Shown here piece by piece: positions 1 to 6,956 of a DNA stretch of 15,367 nt. Both the position numbers and the translations under genes were made by a program. This DNA comes from an uncultured Desulfobacterales bacterium. Lineage in GTDB: Bacteria; Desulfobacterota; Desulfobacteria; Desulfobacterales; JAFDCJ01. The first letter of the stretch is position 1. The number at the start of each line of letters is the position of its first letter. The notes under the pieces are model-generated. The model did not search any database, had not been told where the DNA came from, and saw nothing but the letters and a program-made list of their open reading frames with translations. The stretch covers positions 1-15,367 of the forward strand of contig CALZJV010000258.1 of NCBI GenBank assembly GCA_945787595.1, read 5' to 3'.

Positions 1-4
1 ATTA

Positions 5-77
5 GGAAATTTTGCGATTTATTGTGAAAATGGGCGGACAAAGTTAAGGTTAGCTGAACAAATATACAATAGAATCA
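5..77. repeat. Dispersed repeat, copy A (partner at 2490-2562)
   Basis: This AT-rich stretch aligns without gaps to 2490-2562 at very roughly 75-80 percent identity by eye. It shares the exact block AAAATGGGCGGAC and the exact block CTGAACAAAT at the same spacing. Weaker resemblance continues past the block (GATTTGATTTAGGCAC here, GATTCGATTCAGGCAC there). No terminal repeats or transposase are visible, so the family is not identified. The rest of 78-375 shows no gene I can support. Confidence 0.5.
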
Positions 78-375
78 GAATAATAGCAGGATTTGATTTA
101 GGCACACAATGTAAACTTTCGGCAGAATGTAGATTAGCCAGGGGAAACCCACAGTAGCCGGGCGTTTTAGATTTGTTCAGAAAACCTAAAATATCACAAA
201 TCAATTTTTAGGTGGATTTGAAAGTGAAATCTAAACACCGCGATAAGAATTGCTCAGTTCGGATATTCACAAAAGTTTTGAGGTGAAAAGATGGTTGAAT
301 ATGAATCTTAAACCAGATAAGGAATGTGAAAGCCTATGATGATATCGGTTTTATATCCGCTGATGGTGATGACAA

Positions 376-972
376 ATGAACAAATTTACCCGGCGTGAAA
401 TTTTACAATTATTGGGGCTATTATTTCCAGCAATTCTACTTGGTTTTCGGGGAAAAGATATCTTTGACGAAGAGCTGGTTTGTGTGCACATTTTCCAGCC
501 TGCGTTTCGAATACCTGAGCCATTACTGATACAATATAGAAATATACCTGAAAGGAATAAATTTAGAAATTTATTTCATGTAGGCATACCAGAGCTTCTA
601 TTATGTACTACTGAAATAAAATTTCTATCTATTTTTCAATACTTTGGGCCGATTACTCGAAACGAGTTTCAAAGCAGCTACAAACAAATTTCTATAGAAT
701 ACAACAAATTGGAGCTGAATGAAGAGAAAGACATTTTAGATTTTTCAAGATATTTAGAAAGTAATTGGAATGGTTCAAAGAGGGGAGATACAAAATCGGC
801 CATTATTTTCACATATAACGATATGACAAAATACTTTGCTTCAGAAATAATTAGTCAATGGCAAGGATTCGGCATAGAAGAATTAGTGTTGTTTAAAAAC
901 CCGTCGAAACCACCTTATTTATGTTCTTACCCATCCCTGCAGAAAGGTTTTAAGCGTCCACCACCGATATAA
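376..972 (+). CDS. Hypothetical protein with Tat-like N-terminus
   Basis: I do not recognise this 198-residue protein. Its N-terminus (TRRE at residues 5-8, then a hydrophobic run at about 10-23) resembles a twin-arginine or lipoprotein-type export signal, although no lipobox or AxA cleavage site is obvious. The rest is soluble-looking with no known motif. The tail carries Cys183 and several prolines. Codon use is strongly AT-rich, unlike the dehydrogenase gene that follows. Only a weak purine-rich stretch precedes the ATG, so translation is uncertain. It stands alone between gene-poor gaps. It may be a real exported protein, a fragment of a redox-enzyme subunit or maturation protein, or a chance ORF. 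Confidence 0.5.
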   Translation: MNKFTRREILQLLGLLFPAILLGFRGKDIFDEELVCVHIFQPAFRIPEPLLIQYRNIPERNKFRNLFHVGIPELLLCTTEIKFLSIFQYFGPITRNEFQSSYKQISIEYNKLELNEEKDILDFSRYLESNWNGSKRGDTKSAIIFTYNDMTKYFASEIISQWQGFGIEELVLFKNPSKPPYLCSYPSLQKGFKRPPPI

Positions 973-1286
973 TTATTCTTAAGTTTGGATTCTCAAGTAA
1001 AGTTTTCAAACAAATATCATTCGAGTCCAATTATCCTATACTTGACCTCTATATGATCAAAATATTTGAGCAATGCCAGATTTATACGTCACTAACTCAT
1101 TAAGAGTAATAATGCTCGATACGGATTGATAATGGTTATGGAAGGGACTCTTTTTCCAGCATCTAGCATAGTTTCGCCTTGCTATCAGTATATGTTTCTC
1201 ATCAACTCGTCGGTAGAGGCGAAGCTTCGCTTTTATATCTATTGCAAATAAAATGCAGTCACAAGGGAATCCTAGACATGGGTTCA

Positions 1287-1316
1287 TTGACAAAATACGT
1301 ACACGTCCTGTAAACG
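1287..1316 (+). promoter_or_regulatory. Possible sigma-70 promoter for the SDR gene
   Basis: TTGACA at 1287-1292 is followed after 18 bases by TAAACG at 1311-1316. The -35 box is perfect and the -10 box is weak. It lies about 80 bases upstream of the SDR start. The remainder of the 973-1395 gap shows nothing else I can support, apart from the inverted repeat listed separately. Confidence 0.4.
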
Positions 1317-1326
1317 AAAAATCTGA

Positions 1327-1360
1327 CAGACGCACCGCTCATATCGTACAAGAGCGTCTG
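1327..1360. promoter_or_regulatory. Inverted repeat in the SDR leader
   Basis: CAGACGC (1327-1333) is the exact reverse complement of GCGTCTG (1354-1360). A second nested pair, CGCTC (1336-1340) and GAGCG (1352-1356), overlaps it, so two alternative foldings exist. It lies between the possible promoter and the ribosome-binding site, a location suited to a repressor operator or an mRNA hairpin. No regulator gene is adjacent. Confidence 0.3.
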
Positions 1361-1395
1361 GTTGGAGAGAATTTGCGAAACGAAAGGAGAGCAGC

Positions 1396-2219
1396 ATGGA
1401 TCTTGATCTCAATGGAAAGACAGCCATCGTAACCGGCGGCAGCCGCGGGATCGGTAAAGCGATTGCAATGGAACTGGCTTTCGAAGGTGTAAAAGTGGCG
1501 ATTGCAGCCAGGGGGATTGAAGCCTTAGAAGCAACGGCCAAGGAAATCGAAGTCGAAACCGGTGGGCGCATCATCCCCGTCCGGGCCGACACCGGCAGTG
1601 ACGAATCGGTGAAACAGATGGTGACGCAGGCGGCATCGTCGTTAAACCACCTGGACATCCTCGTCAATTGCGCGGCGAGACCGTTGGGCAGCGGTCGGGA
1701 GCCCGTGGTGGTAGAGATCACCGAAGATCTCTTCTGGGCCGACATGAATGTCAAAGTCATGGGTTATCTTCGGTGCATCAGGGAAGTTGCTCCGTACATG
1801 AAGAAAAATCAGTGGGGTCGTATCATCAAAATCAGTGGGGTCGTATCATCAACGTAAGCGGCCATGCCGCTCGTCGTTCCGGTTCCACCATCGGAAGCAT
1901 GAGAAACGTGTCGGTGGTGGCCATGACCAAAAATCTCGCCGATGAACTCGGACCCCATGGCGTAAACGTCACCGTGGTCCACCCCGGGTTGACCTGGACG
2001 GAGCGGATGCCGGAGTTGATTGCCGAGCGGGCCCGAACACAGGGGGTCTCGACCGATGAAGTGAAGCGACAGCTCGATCTAAGGAACTCGGTGCGCAAAA
2101 TGATCGATGCGCGGGAGGTCGCCTACGTCGTGGCGTTCCTGGCCTCACCGAAATCCATCGCGATAACGGGTGACGTGATCGCGGTCGGCGGCGGGGTGGG
2201 TAGCAACATCTATTATTAA
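1396..2219 (+). pseudogene. Short-chain dehydrogenase/reductase, broken by a 23-bp duplication
   Basis: This is an SDR-family NAD(P)-dependent oxidoreductase. The ATG at 1396 has a clear ribosome-binding site (AAAGGAG). The Rossmann glycine motif TGGSRGIG lies at residues 13-20, and NCAA at 91-94 replaces the usual NNAG. The frame closes at 1857 after 153 residues. A 23-base block (1805-1827) is repeated exactly at 1828-1850, and removing one copy gives 801 bases, an unbroken 266-residue protein plus stop. The C-terminal half is then read in the other frame to 2219, including WGRIINVSG, TKNLADELGPHG and VNVTVVHPG. At the usual YxxxK position the sequence reads GSMRN, so the standard catalytic Tyr and Lys seem absent, and the substrate cannot be guessed. 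Family membership is sure; whether the break is real or an assembly error is open. Confidence 0.88.
1805..1850 (+). repeat. Exact 23-bp tandem duplication inside the SDR gene
   Basis: Two identical adjacent 23-base copies (1805-1827 and 1828-1850) begin AAAATCAGTGGGG and end CGTATCATC. Because 23 is not divisible by three, the duplication shifts the frame and produces the early stop at 1855-1857. Confidence 0.95.
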
Positions 2220-2489
2220 AGCCTTGTTTTAGTCGCCCGCACTATTTATACTTACGGCCCTGATTCTTAGGATTCTTTTGCAGACATGTCTATCGATAAC
2301 TATCCACTCCAGCTTTTTTGGTGTCCGGTGGTACTATCTGCTATATCTTTAATAAAAGCAATAGTTTAAGCGTAAAAATACTCAAATGATATCTTACAGC
2401 GAGAGATCGTTATTAATCAGCCCGAACCCGCTATTTTAATCCCACCTCAAAATCCGGCTATAAACTGCGCACATAATTCAAGCCTCCCA

Positions 2490-2562
2490 GGAAAAATTGT
2501 GATTTATTGCAAAAATGGGCGGACCGGTTATGTGTTGCCTGAACAAATACACAATAATATCA
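2490..2562. repeat. Dispersed repeat, copy B (partner at 5-77)
   Basis: This is the second copy of the diverged repeat seen at the left edge, in the same orientation, sharing AAAATGGGCGGAC and CTGAACAAAT at equal spacing. It lies in the 2220-2874 gap, which otherwise shows only an 8-bp inverted repeat (AATTTTGG at 2648-2655, CCAAAATT at 2672-2679) and a doubtful small ORF. Confidence 0.5.
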
Positions 2563-2665
2563 ATTGATTCAACTGATTCGATTCAGGCACGTTGAAGACA
2601 CAGTTTAGACCATTGTAAGTACGATTAGACTCCCATACGTAATCCCCAATTTTGGGAATTGAAGA

Positions 2666-2878
2666 ATGTTGCCAAAATTCCGCGGTTTCGATAGGCTGGT
2701 GCTGATTGAAGACTATTGGCAACAGTGCTCGCTGGAACCAGATGCCAAATCGTGGCTGATGATTGTGTTTGCCGATAATTCTGGTGTAATATGCAAATGC
2801 AATGCTGGCCGGTGTCTGACCACTGTTGACCGATACCTGAAATTGGCATGTGTAAGAAATCAGAGGATGAACAAATGA
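2666..2878 (+). CDS. Doubtful small ORF overlapping the next gene by ATGA
   Basis: This 70-residue reading frame has no recognised domain. Its stop overlaps the ATG at 2875 as ATGA, the arrangement typical of translationally coupled genes, and its composition is protein-like (RFDR-type and WLMIVF segments, three cysteines near residues 43-50). Against it, the ATG has only a weak ribosome-binding site, an inverted repeat covers its start, and part of it (2715-2729) resembles the short repeats at 3366 and 10356. It may be a remnant rather than a gene. Confidence 0.2.
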   Translation: MLPKFRGFDRLVLIEDYWQQCSLEPDAKSWLMIVFADNSGVICKCNAGRCLTTVDRYLKLACVRNQRMNK

Positions 2879-3228
2879 AACCATCTCCGATTAAAGAAAC
2901 AATCTCATTTAAAGATTTTGAAAAACTTGACATTCGAGTTGGAACTATCACCTCAGTATCAGAAGTGGCAAAATCAAACAAATTAATGAATTTAACTGTT
3001 AGCTTTGGCGATCACACGCGGTCAATCCTTGCAGGAATAAAGAAAGAGCGTGCAAATCCTCAGGAAATCAAGGGAAAACAAGCTCTCTTCGTACTGAATC
3101 TACCTGAAAAGAAAATGGCTGGTGAGGTCTCTCAAGGAATGCTTTTCGATATTGGTTATGCTGACAACATTACTCCTTGCCTTGCAGTGCCTGAAATACC
3201 AATTCCTAATGGTTCAAGAGCCGGATGA
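2875..3228 (+). CDS. tRNA-binding domain protein (CsaA / MetRS C-terminal type)
   Basis: This is a stand-alone 117-residue OB-fold tRNA-binding protein. It matches the domain found at the C-terminus of methionyl-tRNA synthetase and in CsaA and Arc1-like proteins, which binds structured RNA such as tRNA without sequence specificity. Visible family signatures are FEKLDIRVG (residues 15-23), AGIKK (53-57), a middle segment ending SQGML (86-90), and PIPNGSRAG at the C-terminus. The last is the normal family ending, so the protein is complete. The ATG at 2875 is preferred to the one at 2848 because AGAGG lies 8 bases upstream and the family starts near this point. The sequence is closer to the MetRS-beta type than to Bacillus CsaA. 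No partner gene is adjacent, and the neighbouring gaps hold repeats. Confidence 0.85.
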   Translation: MKPSPIKETISFKDFEKLDIRVGTITSVSEVAKSNKLMNLTVSFGDHTRSILAGIKKERANPQEIKGKQALFVLNLPEKKMAGEVSQGMLFDIGYADNITPCLAVPEIPIPNGSRAG

Positions 3229-3365
3229 TGTGGCCCATTCAACCATAATTATTCAATGGGCAAAAGTTGATGTCCCTGAAAAACTCAGCAATCTCGAATT
3301 AATAAATCGCGTATCCCAGAGGCCGAGGAATACGACCATTAGTGTACAGTGAATAATGAACCGAA

Positions 3366-3402
3366 TGGACCGCGCAATATTGGCAAGAGTGCTTGGTCCT
3401 GA
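3366..3402 (+). repeat. Short dispersed repeat, copy C (partner at 10356-10392)
   Basis: This 37-base stretch matches 10356-10392 at roughly 80 percent, with the shared core TTGGCAANAGTGCTT. A shorter match, ATTGGCAACAGTGCT, lies at 2715-2729. It is the only structure I see in the 3229-3589 gap between the tRNA-binding gene and the end of the regulator gene. Confidence 0.4.
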
Positions 3403-3589
3403 CCCCCTTAATATATCTGCAATTATGGCGTTATTATGATATTGGCAATGTACATGGACTTTTGGGGGAACGAATAACTTCAGTCTTTGTGATCTATCCT
3501 GCACCAAAAGTTTCTAAATCAACTTTTCACGATAGAATCAAATTGTTCTGAAGCGCCATTATGGAAAACCTTGAGCAGACATAAAAAAG

Positions 3590-5164
3590 TTATCCATATC
3601 GGTTTTTGTGTGAACTACGACCGTAAGAGATTTTTAGTTTTTTCATTCTCCCCCGCAAGGTACCCGGGTTAATCCCGAGCATGCTTGCGGCTCCATTTTT
3701 GCCTTCCACCCTACCGTTCGCTTGATCCAGAGCCTTTTGGATATGATTTGCCATCACTTCGTTCAAAGGACGAATTATCCCGTCATCTTCTTTTTTTAAG
3801 GCCATATTCTCCTTAGGCATCGAACCTGTTGGCAGTGGATCGAATGACAGCTGGCTCCCGTCATCCATCATCTGGTTGAGAATAAGCGTTCGTTCCACAA
3901 GGTTTTCCAGTTCGCGTACATTCCCAGGCCAATCATAGGTGAGCAATTTGTCAATTGCACCTGGTGCCAGGGAAGGCAGTTTTCGAATCTTCATATCCAT
4001 GGTTTTTTTCTCAAGAAAATAGTCTACCAACGCTGGTATATCAATGGTTCGCTGACGTAATGGGGGAATAATAATGGGGAATACATTGAGTCGAAACCAC
4101 AGATCCTCACGAAATTGTCCGGTACGAACCATCTCCTCCAAATTCTTGTGGGTTGCGGTGATAATGCGCACATCCACCGGGATCGTTTGGGAACCGCCGA
4201 CCCGCTCGATTTCATGCTGCTGCAGAACTCGAAGGAGCCTTACCTGTGCCTGAAGTGGAAGTTCCCCAACCTCGTCAAGGAAGATCGTTCCGTTATCTGC
4301 CCGTTCAAAACGGCCTCTTTTTCTCGAAATGGCGCCGGTGAAAGCGCCCTTTTCGTGTCCGAATAATTCACTATCGATCAGATTGTCGGGTATCGCACCG
4401 CAGTTGATTTTGATAAAAGTACTGTCCTTTCGCCTTGATGAGAGGTGGATGGCGTTAGCAATAACTTCCTTGCCTGTGCCGGTTTCACCCATGATCATCA
4501 CGGGGCTGTCCGTCGGCGCCACATGTTCCACCATTCGCATGACTTCCTTGAGCCCGAAATTGGCACCGATTATCGTATCTCCGCTCAAATGTATCATTTC
4601 CCTGTGCAGGTAACGATTATCATCGGACAAAATTTTATTGAGCCTCTGAATTTCCTGGTGCTGCAAAATATTGGATATGGCAACGGCAAAAGGCTCATGT
4701 ATCAAGGTGATGAGGTGAGCATGGACCTCGGAATAGCGATGCTTGCCTTCCGAAACAATTCCGAACAGGCCAAGCCTTGCCCCCTCTAACTTCAAATGCA
4801 TCTCCAATAGGGAACTCTCAGGTCCAAATACTGAAGTTACTACCTCCTTTTTGAATTCAGGCTCATCACGAACGTCATTGACAATTGTTATCTGTGACTC
4901 TTCACTGAATCTCTCTTTCAACTCATCCCAGTATTTTTTGGGAAAAGAGATTGTTGTGCCCGGGTCTGGTATATTCCCCGGGAAGATGGACGCCAGCATG
5001 TGGGCCACATTTAAGTCGGGATCGTACAGAAGAAAATACATGCCGGAGATTGGTATGTGTTGCTGCAGATAATTCATGCAGTTTCTCATCGCTTTTTTGA
5101 TATCCAGGCTGCTGGAGATCCGAAGCGTTGCCTGCCGGAAAAAGTCATTTTCATCTATTTTCAT
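3590..5164 (-). CDS. GAF-domain sigma-54-dependent activator (enhancer-binding protein)
   Basis: This is a 524-residue bacterial enhancer-binding protein. A GAF-type sensor module fills about residues 10-170, followed by a short linker helix. The AAA+ domain has Walker A GETGTGKE (226-233), an intact GAFTGA sigma-54 contact loop (273-278), Walker B IFLDE (294-298), FREDLWFRLN (351-360) and WPGNVRELENL (412-422). A Fis-type helix-turn-helix sits at about 487-511. It should hydrolyse ATP to open sigma-54 promoters in response to a small ligand or redox signal bound by the GAF domain; the ligand cannot be told. No receiver domain is present, so it is not a response regulator. It is transcribed away from the 5392-6898 cluster, and the shared gap carries a sigma-54 promoter and an inverted repeat, so that cluster is its likely target. 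The ATG at 5164 has AAGGA upstream. Confidence 0.93.
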   Translation of the reverse strand: MKIDENDFFRQATLRISSSLDIKKAMRNCMNYLQQHIPISGMYFLLYDPDLNVAHMLASIFPGNIPDPGTTISFPKKYWDELKERFSEESQITIVNDVRDEPEFKKEVVTSVFGPESSLLEMHLKLEGARLGLFGIVSEGKHRYSEVHAHLITLIHEPFAVAISNILQHQEIQRLNKILSDDNRYLHREMIHLSGDTIIGANFGLKEVMRMVEHVAPTDSPVMIMGETGTGKEVIANAIHLSSRRKDSTFIKINCGAIPDNLIDSELFGHEKGAFTGAISRKRGRFERADNGTIFLDEVGELPLQAQVRLLRVLQQHEIERVGGSQTIPVDVRIITATHKNLEEMVRTGQFREDLWFRLNVFPIIIPPLRQRTIDIPALVDYFLEKKTMDMKIRKLPSLAPGAIDKLLTYDWPGNVRELENLVERTLILNQMMDDGSQLSFDPLPTGSMPKENMALKKEDDGIIRPLNEVMANHIQKALDQANGRVEGKNGAASMLGINPGTLRGRMKKLKISYGRSSHKNRYG

Positions 5165-5220
5165 GGTGATGCATTTTCCTTTTATTGGTCGCCGCTATGC
5201 TCAGCGAGAAAAGAATCTGG

Positions 5221-5279
5221 TAAATATGTAAGAAATAGCACGCAACTAACAAATATAACAGTTAAAACTTACATATTTA
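5221..5279. promoter_or_regulatory. Perfect 12-bp inverted repeat, likely activator enhancer site
   Basis: TAAATATGTAAG (5221-5232) is the exact reverse complement of CTTACATATTTA (5268-5279), with 35 bases between the arms. The centre lies near -108 relative to the predicted sigma-54 start point, within the usual range for upstream activating sequences. Facing genes and an adjacent activator make it a good candidate binding site for the 3590-5164 product. Binding is inferred, not shown. Confidence 0.6.
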
Positions 5280-5331
5280 TCAGAAAATGGCTGCGAAATT
5301 TTAACATATTGATAATACAGCAAAAATATAC

Positions 5332-5348
5332 TTGGCATGTATTTCGCT
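5332..5348 (+). promoter_or_regulatory. Sigma-54 (-24/-12) promoter
   Basis: TTGGCATGTATTTCGCT matches the YTGGCACG-N4-TTGCW consensus. GG at 5334-5335 and GC at 5346-5347 are exactly 12 bases apart, as required. The predicted start is near 5358, about 33 bases ahead of the ATG at 5392. That places the alternative ATG at 5362 too close to the transcript end to be the start codon. Confidence 0.75.
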
Positions 5349-5391
5349 ATATTGACCAGTTATGATTGATCGAAAACATAATGAGGTGAAT

Positions 5392-5691
5392 ATGGGCTGG
5401 ATTGAAATAATACAACTTAAATCATTCACCGGCCAGGACAGGGACAGTGCCGTGGCGGCGTTTCAACAACTTTCCGCACCATTATCGGATGGCGGCCTCA
5501 GAGAAATTGATTTGTTCAAAAGTCCGAATTTGGAAAACGAACTGAGCATCGCGATCAGCTGGCACGGTGATGTGCCTCCCAACGGGAAAAGCGGACTGGG
5601 CCTGCAGTTGGCCAGTGCGTTTTCTGAGTTCGGGTACATCTATCACTCCGGCTGGCGGCATAGTGGTAGACTTGCCCACAAGGTCTTATAG
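5392..5691 (+). CDS. Small alpha/beta (ABM-like) protein, function unknown
   Basis: I do not recognise this 99-residue protein with certainty. The predicted order of segments is strand (WIEIIQLKSF), helix (DRDSAVAAFQQL), strand (LREIDLFKS), strand (ELSIAISWHG), helix (GLQLASAFSEFG), strand (YIYHSGW). That fits a ferredoxin-like or dimeric alpha/beta-barrel (ABM-type) fold, used by many small monooxygenases and heme- or aromatic-binding proteins. There are no cysteines or membrane segments. The start at 5392 is chosen over 5362 because it has GAGGTGA just upstream and a proper distance from the sigma-54 promoter. It is the first gene of the putative sigma-54 operon, 42 bases ahead of the next gene. 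Confidence 0.75.
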   Translation: MGWIEIIQLKSFTGQDRDSAVAAFQQLSAPLSDGGLREIDLFKSPNLENELSIAISWHGDVPPNGKSGLGLQLASAFSEFGYIYHSGWRHSGRLAHKVL

Positions 5692-5733
5692 AACCCAACA
5701 TTTTAAACCATCTTTTAAGCAAGGAGGTTTAGC

Positions 5734-6276
5734 ATGATACCGAAACAAGAGAATATACAATTTATAGAAAACAATCCCCAAAGTTTAGCCCGTAAATTAA
5801 AGGTCATCAGTAGCTATGATCGTGTCGACACTTTTCAGCCTGAAGGATCGTCTATGAAGACCGAACATGATGATAATGTAATTCCTCTCAAGCTGAAGAC
5901 TTCCAAGAAAGTATATACAAGAAAAGGGGATCTCGGCAAGTGCAACTTGCTTTCTGGTGAACGTGTAATGAAATATGCCGATCTGGTTGAAGCCTGCGGT
6001 GACGTCGATGAACTAAACTCTGTACTGGGTCTTCTGGTTAACGTGTTACCGCAAAAGGCGTCATGGCTATCAAAGGTGACCGGCAATCCGGAATGTATGG
6101 TTTGCGGACAGAGCGATATCTGTCCCATGAGTGCTCTGCCGTGGATTTTCGGGGAAGATACCAAGGTAACACCCGAAAAATTCTGTAAAGTGGAAGACCA
6201 GATGGAAACCTGGGAACAAGCCAGGTCATTGGGTCAGGAGATCAGTGCCCGGATTCAAAAACAAATGATGATGTGA
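5734..6276 (+). CDS. Chimeric protein: PduO-type adenosyltransferase start with a Cys-rich tail
   Basis: This 180-residue ORF has a strong ribosome-binding site (AAGGAGG). Residues 58-105 (KVYTRKGDLGKCNLLSGERV, then VEACGDVDELNSVLGLL) closely resemble the ATP-binding N-terminus of PduO-type cob(I)alamin adenosyltransferases. The rest of that four-helix enzyme, including its later conserved Arg/Asn region, is missing. Residues 116-175 instead carry Cys121, Cys124 and Cys130 and a stretch (ALPWIFGEDTKVTPEKF, then VEDQ) that recalls the C-terminal end of some flavodoxin or FMN-reductase-like proteins; this second match is from memory and tentative. Adenosyltransferase activity seems unlikely. 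It may be a deletion-fused relic kept in frame or a novel domain pair. It is the second gene of the sigma-54-type cluster, 49 bases before the selenoprotein gene. Confidence 0.65.
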   Translation: MIPKQENIQFIENNPQSLARKLKVISSYDRVDTFQPEGSSMKTEHDDNVIPLKLKTSKKVYTRKGDLGKCNLLSGERVMKYADLVEACGDVDELNSVLGLLVNVLPQKASWLSKVTGNPECMVCGQSDICPMSALPWIFGEDTKVTPEKFCKVEDQMETWEQARSLGQEISARIQKQMMM

Positions 6277-6325
6277 AACCCGTGGAATTAAGAACTGCAC
6301 GAAAACAAATAGAGAGGTTATACTG

Positions 6326-6898
6326 ATGAGCTATTTTTTAAAAGTAACTGAACCTGAACATGGAAGCGGACAACTACAGAAGTCCTATGAGATGCTGCAA
6401 ACGATGTTTCCGATCGTTCCGAAGGTATTTGTGGCACAAAGTATTCGCCCGGACCTGTTGGAGTCCATCGTCCAATATGTCAACCGTCTGATGATCGAAA
6501 CACATGCACTGCCAAGGAGTACCAAGGAGCTCATTGCCGCCTATGTTTCCAAGCTGAATGCCTGCGCCTACTGAGTGGATGCACACAGTGCCATGGTCAT
6601 GGCGCAGGGATTCACACAGGAGGAGGTGCAGAGCATCATAGAGAATATTGATGGTTCGCCATTGATCGACGACAAAACCAAACAGCTTCTCCACCTATCG
6701 GAAATCATAACGCACAACTCCTACAAAATTCACGTAGGTACTCTGCAAGAGCTCCGTGCTCACGGGTGTAGCGACGAAGAAATTTTCGAGGCGATTGCGG
6801 TTGCCTCACTTTTCAATTTCATGGATCGCATGGCCGACGCACTGGGAGCTCCTGTCGAGGGCTTCCAGGAAATGATGAAACAGATGAAAGAATCTTAA
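6326..6898 (+). CDS. AhpD/carboxymuconolactone-decarboxylase-like selenoprotein (CxxU)
   Basis: Two open frames, 6326-6574 and 6575-6898, are in the same phase and separated only by one TGA (6572-6574). Read through as selenocysteine they give one 190-residue AhpD-like protein, a typical length for peroxidase-related proteins of this group. The family motif CxxCxxxH reads Cys80-Ala-Tyr-Sec83-Val-Asp-Ala-His87, so the TGA falls exactly on the second catalytic cysteine. A bacterial SECIS hairpin follows directly. AhpD proteins use this pair for thiol-dependent peroxide or disulfide chemistry; the substrate here is unknown. GAGAGG lies 8 bases before the ATG. After the TGA the sequence stays well conserved in style (FTQEEVQSII, ASLFNFMDRMADALG), which argues against decay. 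A nonsense-mutated pseudogene is the alternative, but the location and hairpin make it less likely. Confidence 0.85.
6575..6615 (+). promoter_or_regulatory. Bacterial SECIS element
   Basis: Immediately after the TGA, GTGGAT (6575-6580) can pair with ATTCAC (6610-6615). After an internal loop of 7 and 4 bases, GTGCCAT (6588-6594) pairs with ATGGCGC (6599-6605), closing an apical loop GGTC (6595-6598). The loop starts 21 bases after the TGA, inside the known bacterial range. The GGUC apex equals that of the E. coli fdhF element bound by SelB. Two base pairs are G-U wobbles. Confidence 0.8.
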
Positions 6899-6956
6899 AA
6901 GAATTATTAGATTTCCCATCTCGTATCTTTGACTTTTGAACGCAAAGGGACTGACC

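Noticed and set aside
19..204. 61-residue minus-strand frame at the left edge
   Set aside because: Lies over the dispersed repeat copy, with no domain and no supporting start signals.
1284..1760. 158-residue minus-strand frame
   Set aside because: Antisense shadow of the well-supported SDR gene; its product has a repetitive, biased composition and no domain.
2528..2981. Two 118-residue minus-strand frames over the tRNA-binding gene and its upstream gap
   Set aside because: They overlap the clear tRNA-binding CDS or its leader, have no recognisable domain and no ribosome-binding site.
3253..3507. 84-residue minus-strand frame between the tRNA-binding gene and the regulator
   Set aside because: No recognisable domain; it covers a repeat copy and has no ribosome-binding site.
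5362..5391. Upstream ATG at 5362 as start of the first cluster gene
   Set aside because: It lies only a few bases after the predicted sigma-54 transcription start and has no ribosome-binding site, whereas the ATG at 5392 has GAGGTGA.
6572..6574. TGA as an ordinary stop, leaving two separate genes or a pseudogene
   Set aside because: Both halves belong to one AhpD-like domain, the TGA is at the catalytic Cys position, and a SECIS-like hairpin follows, so selenocysteine is the better reading.
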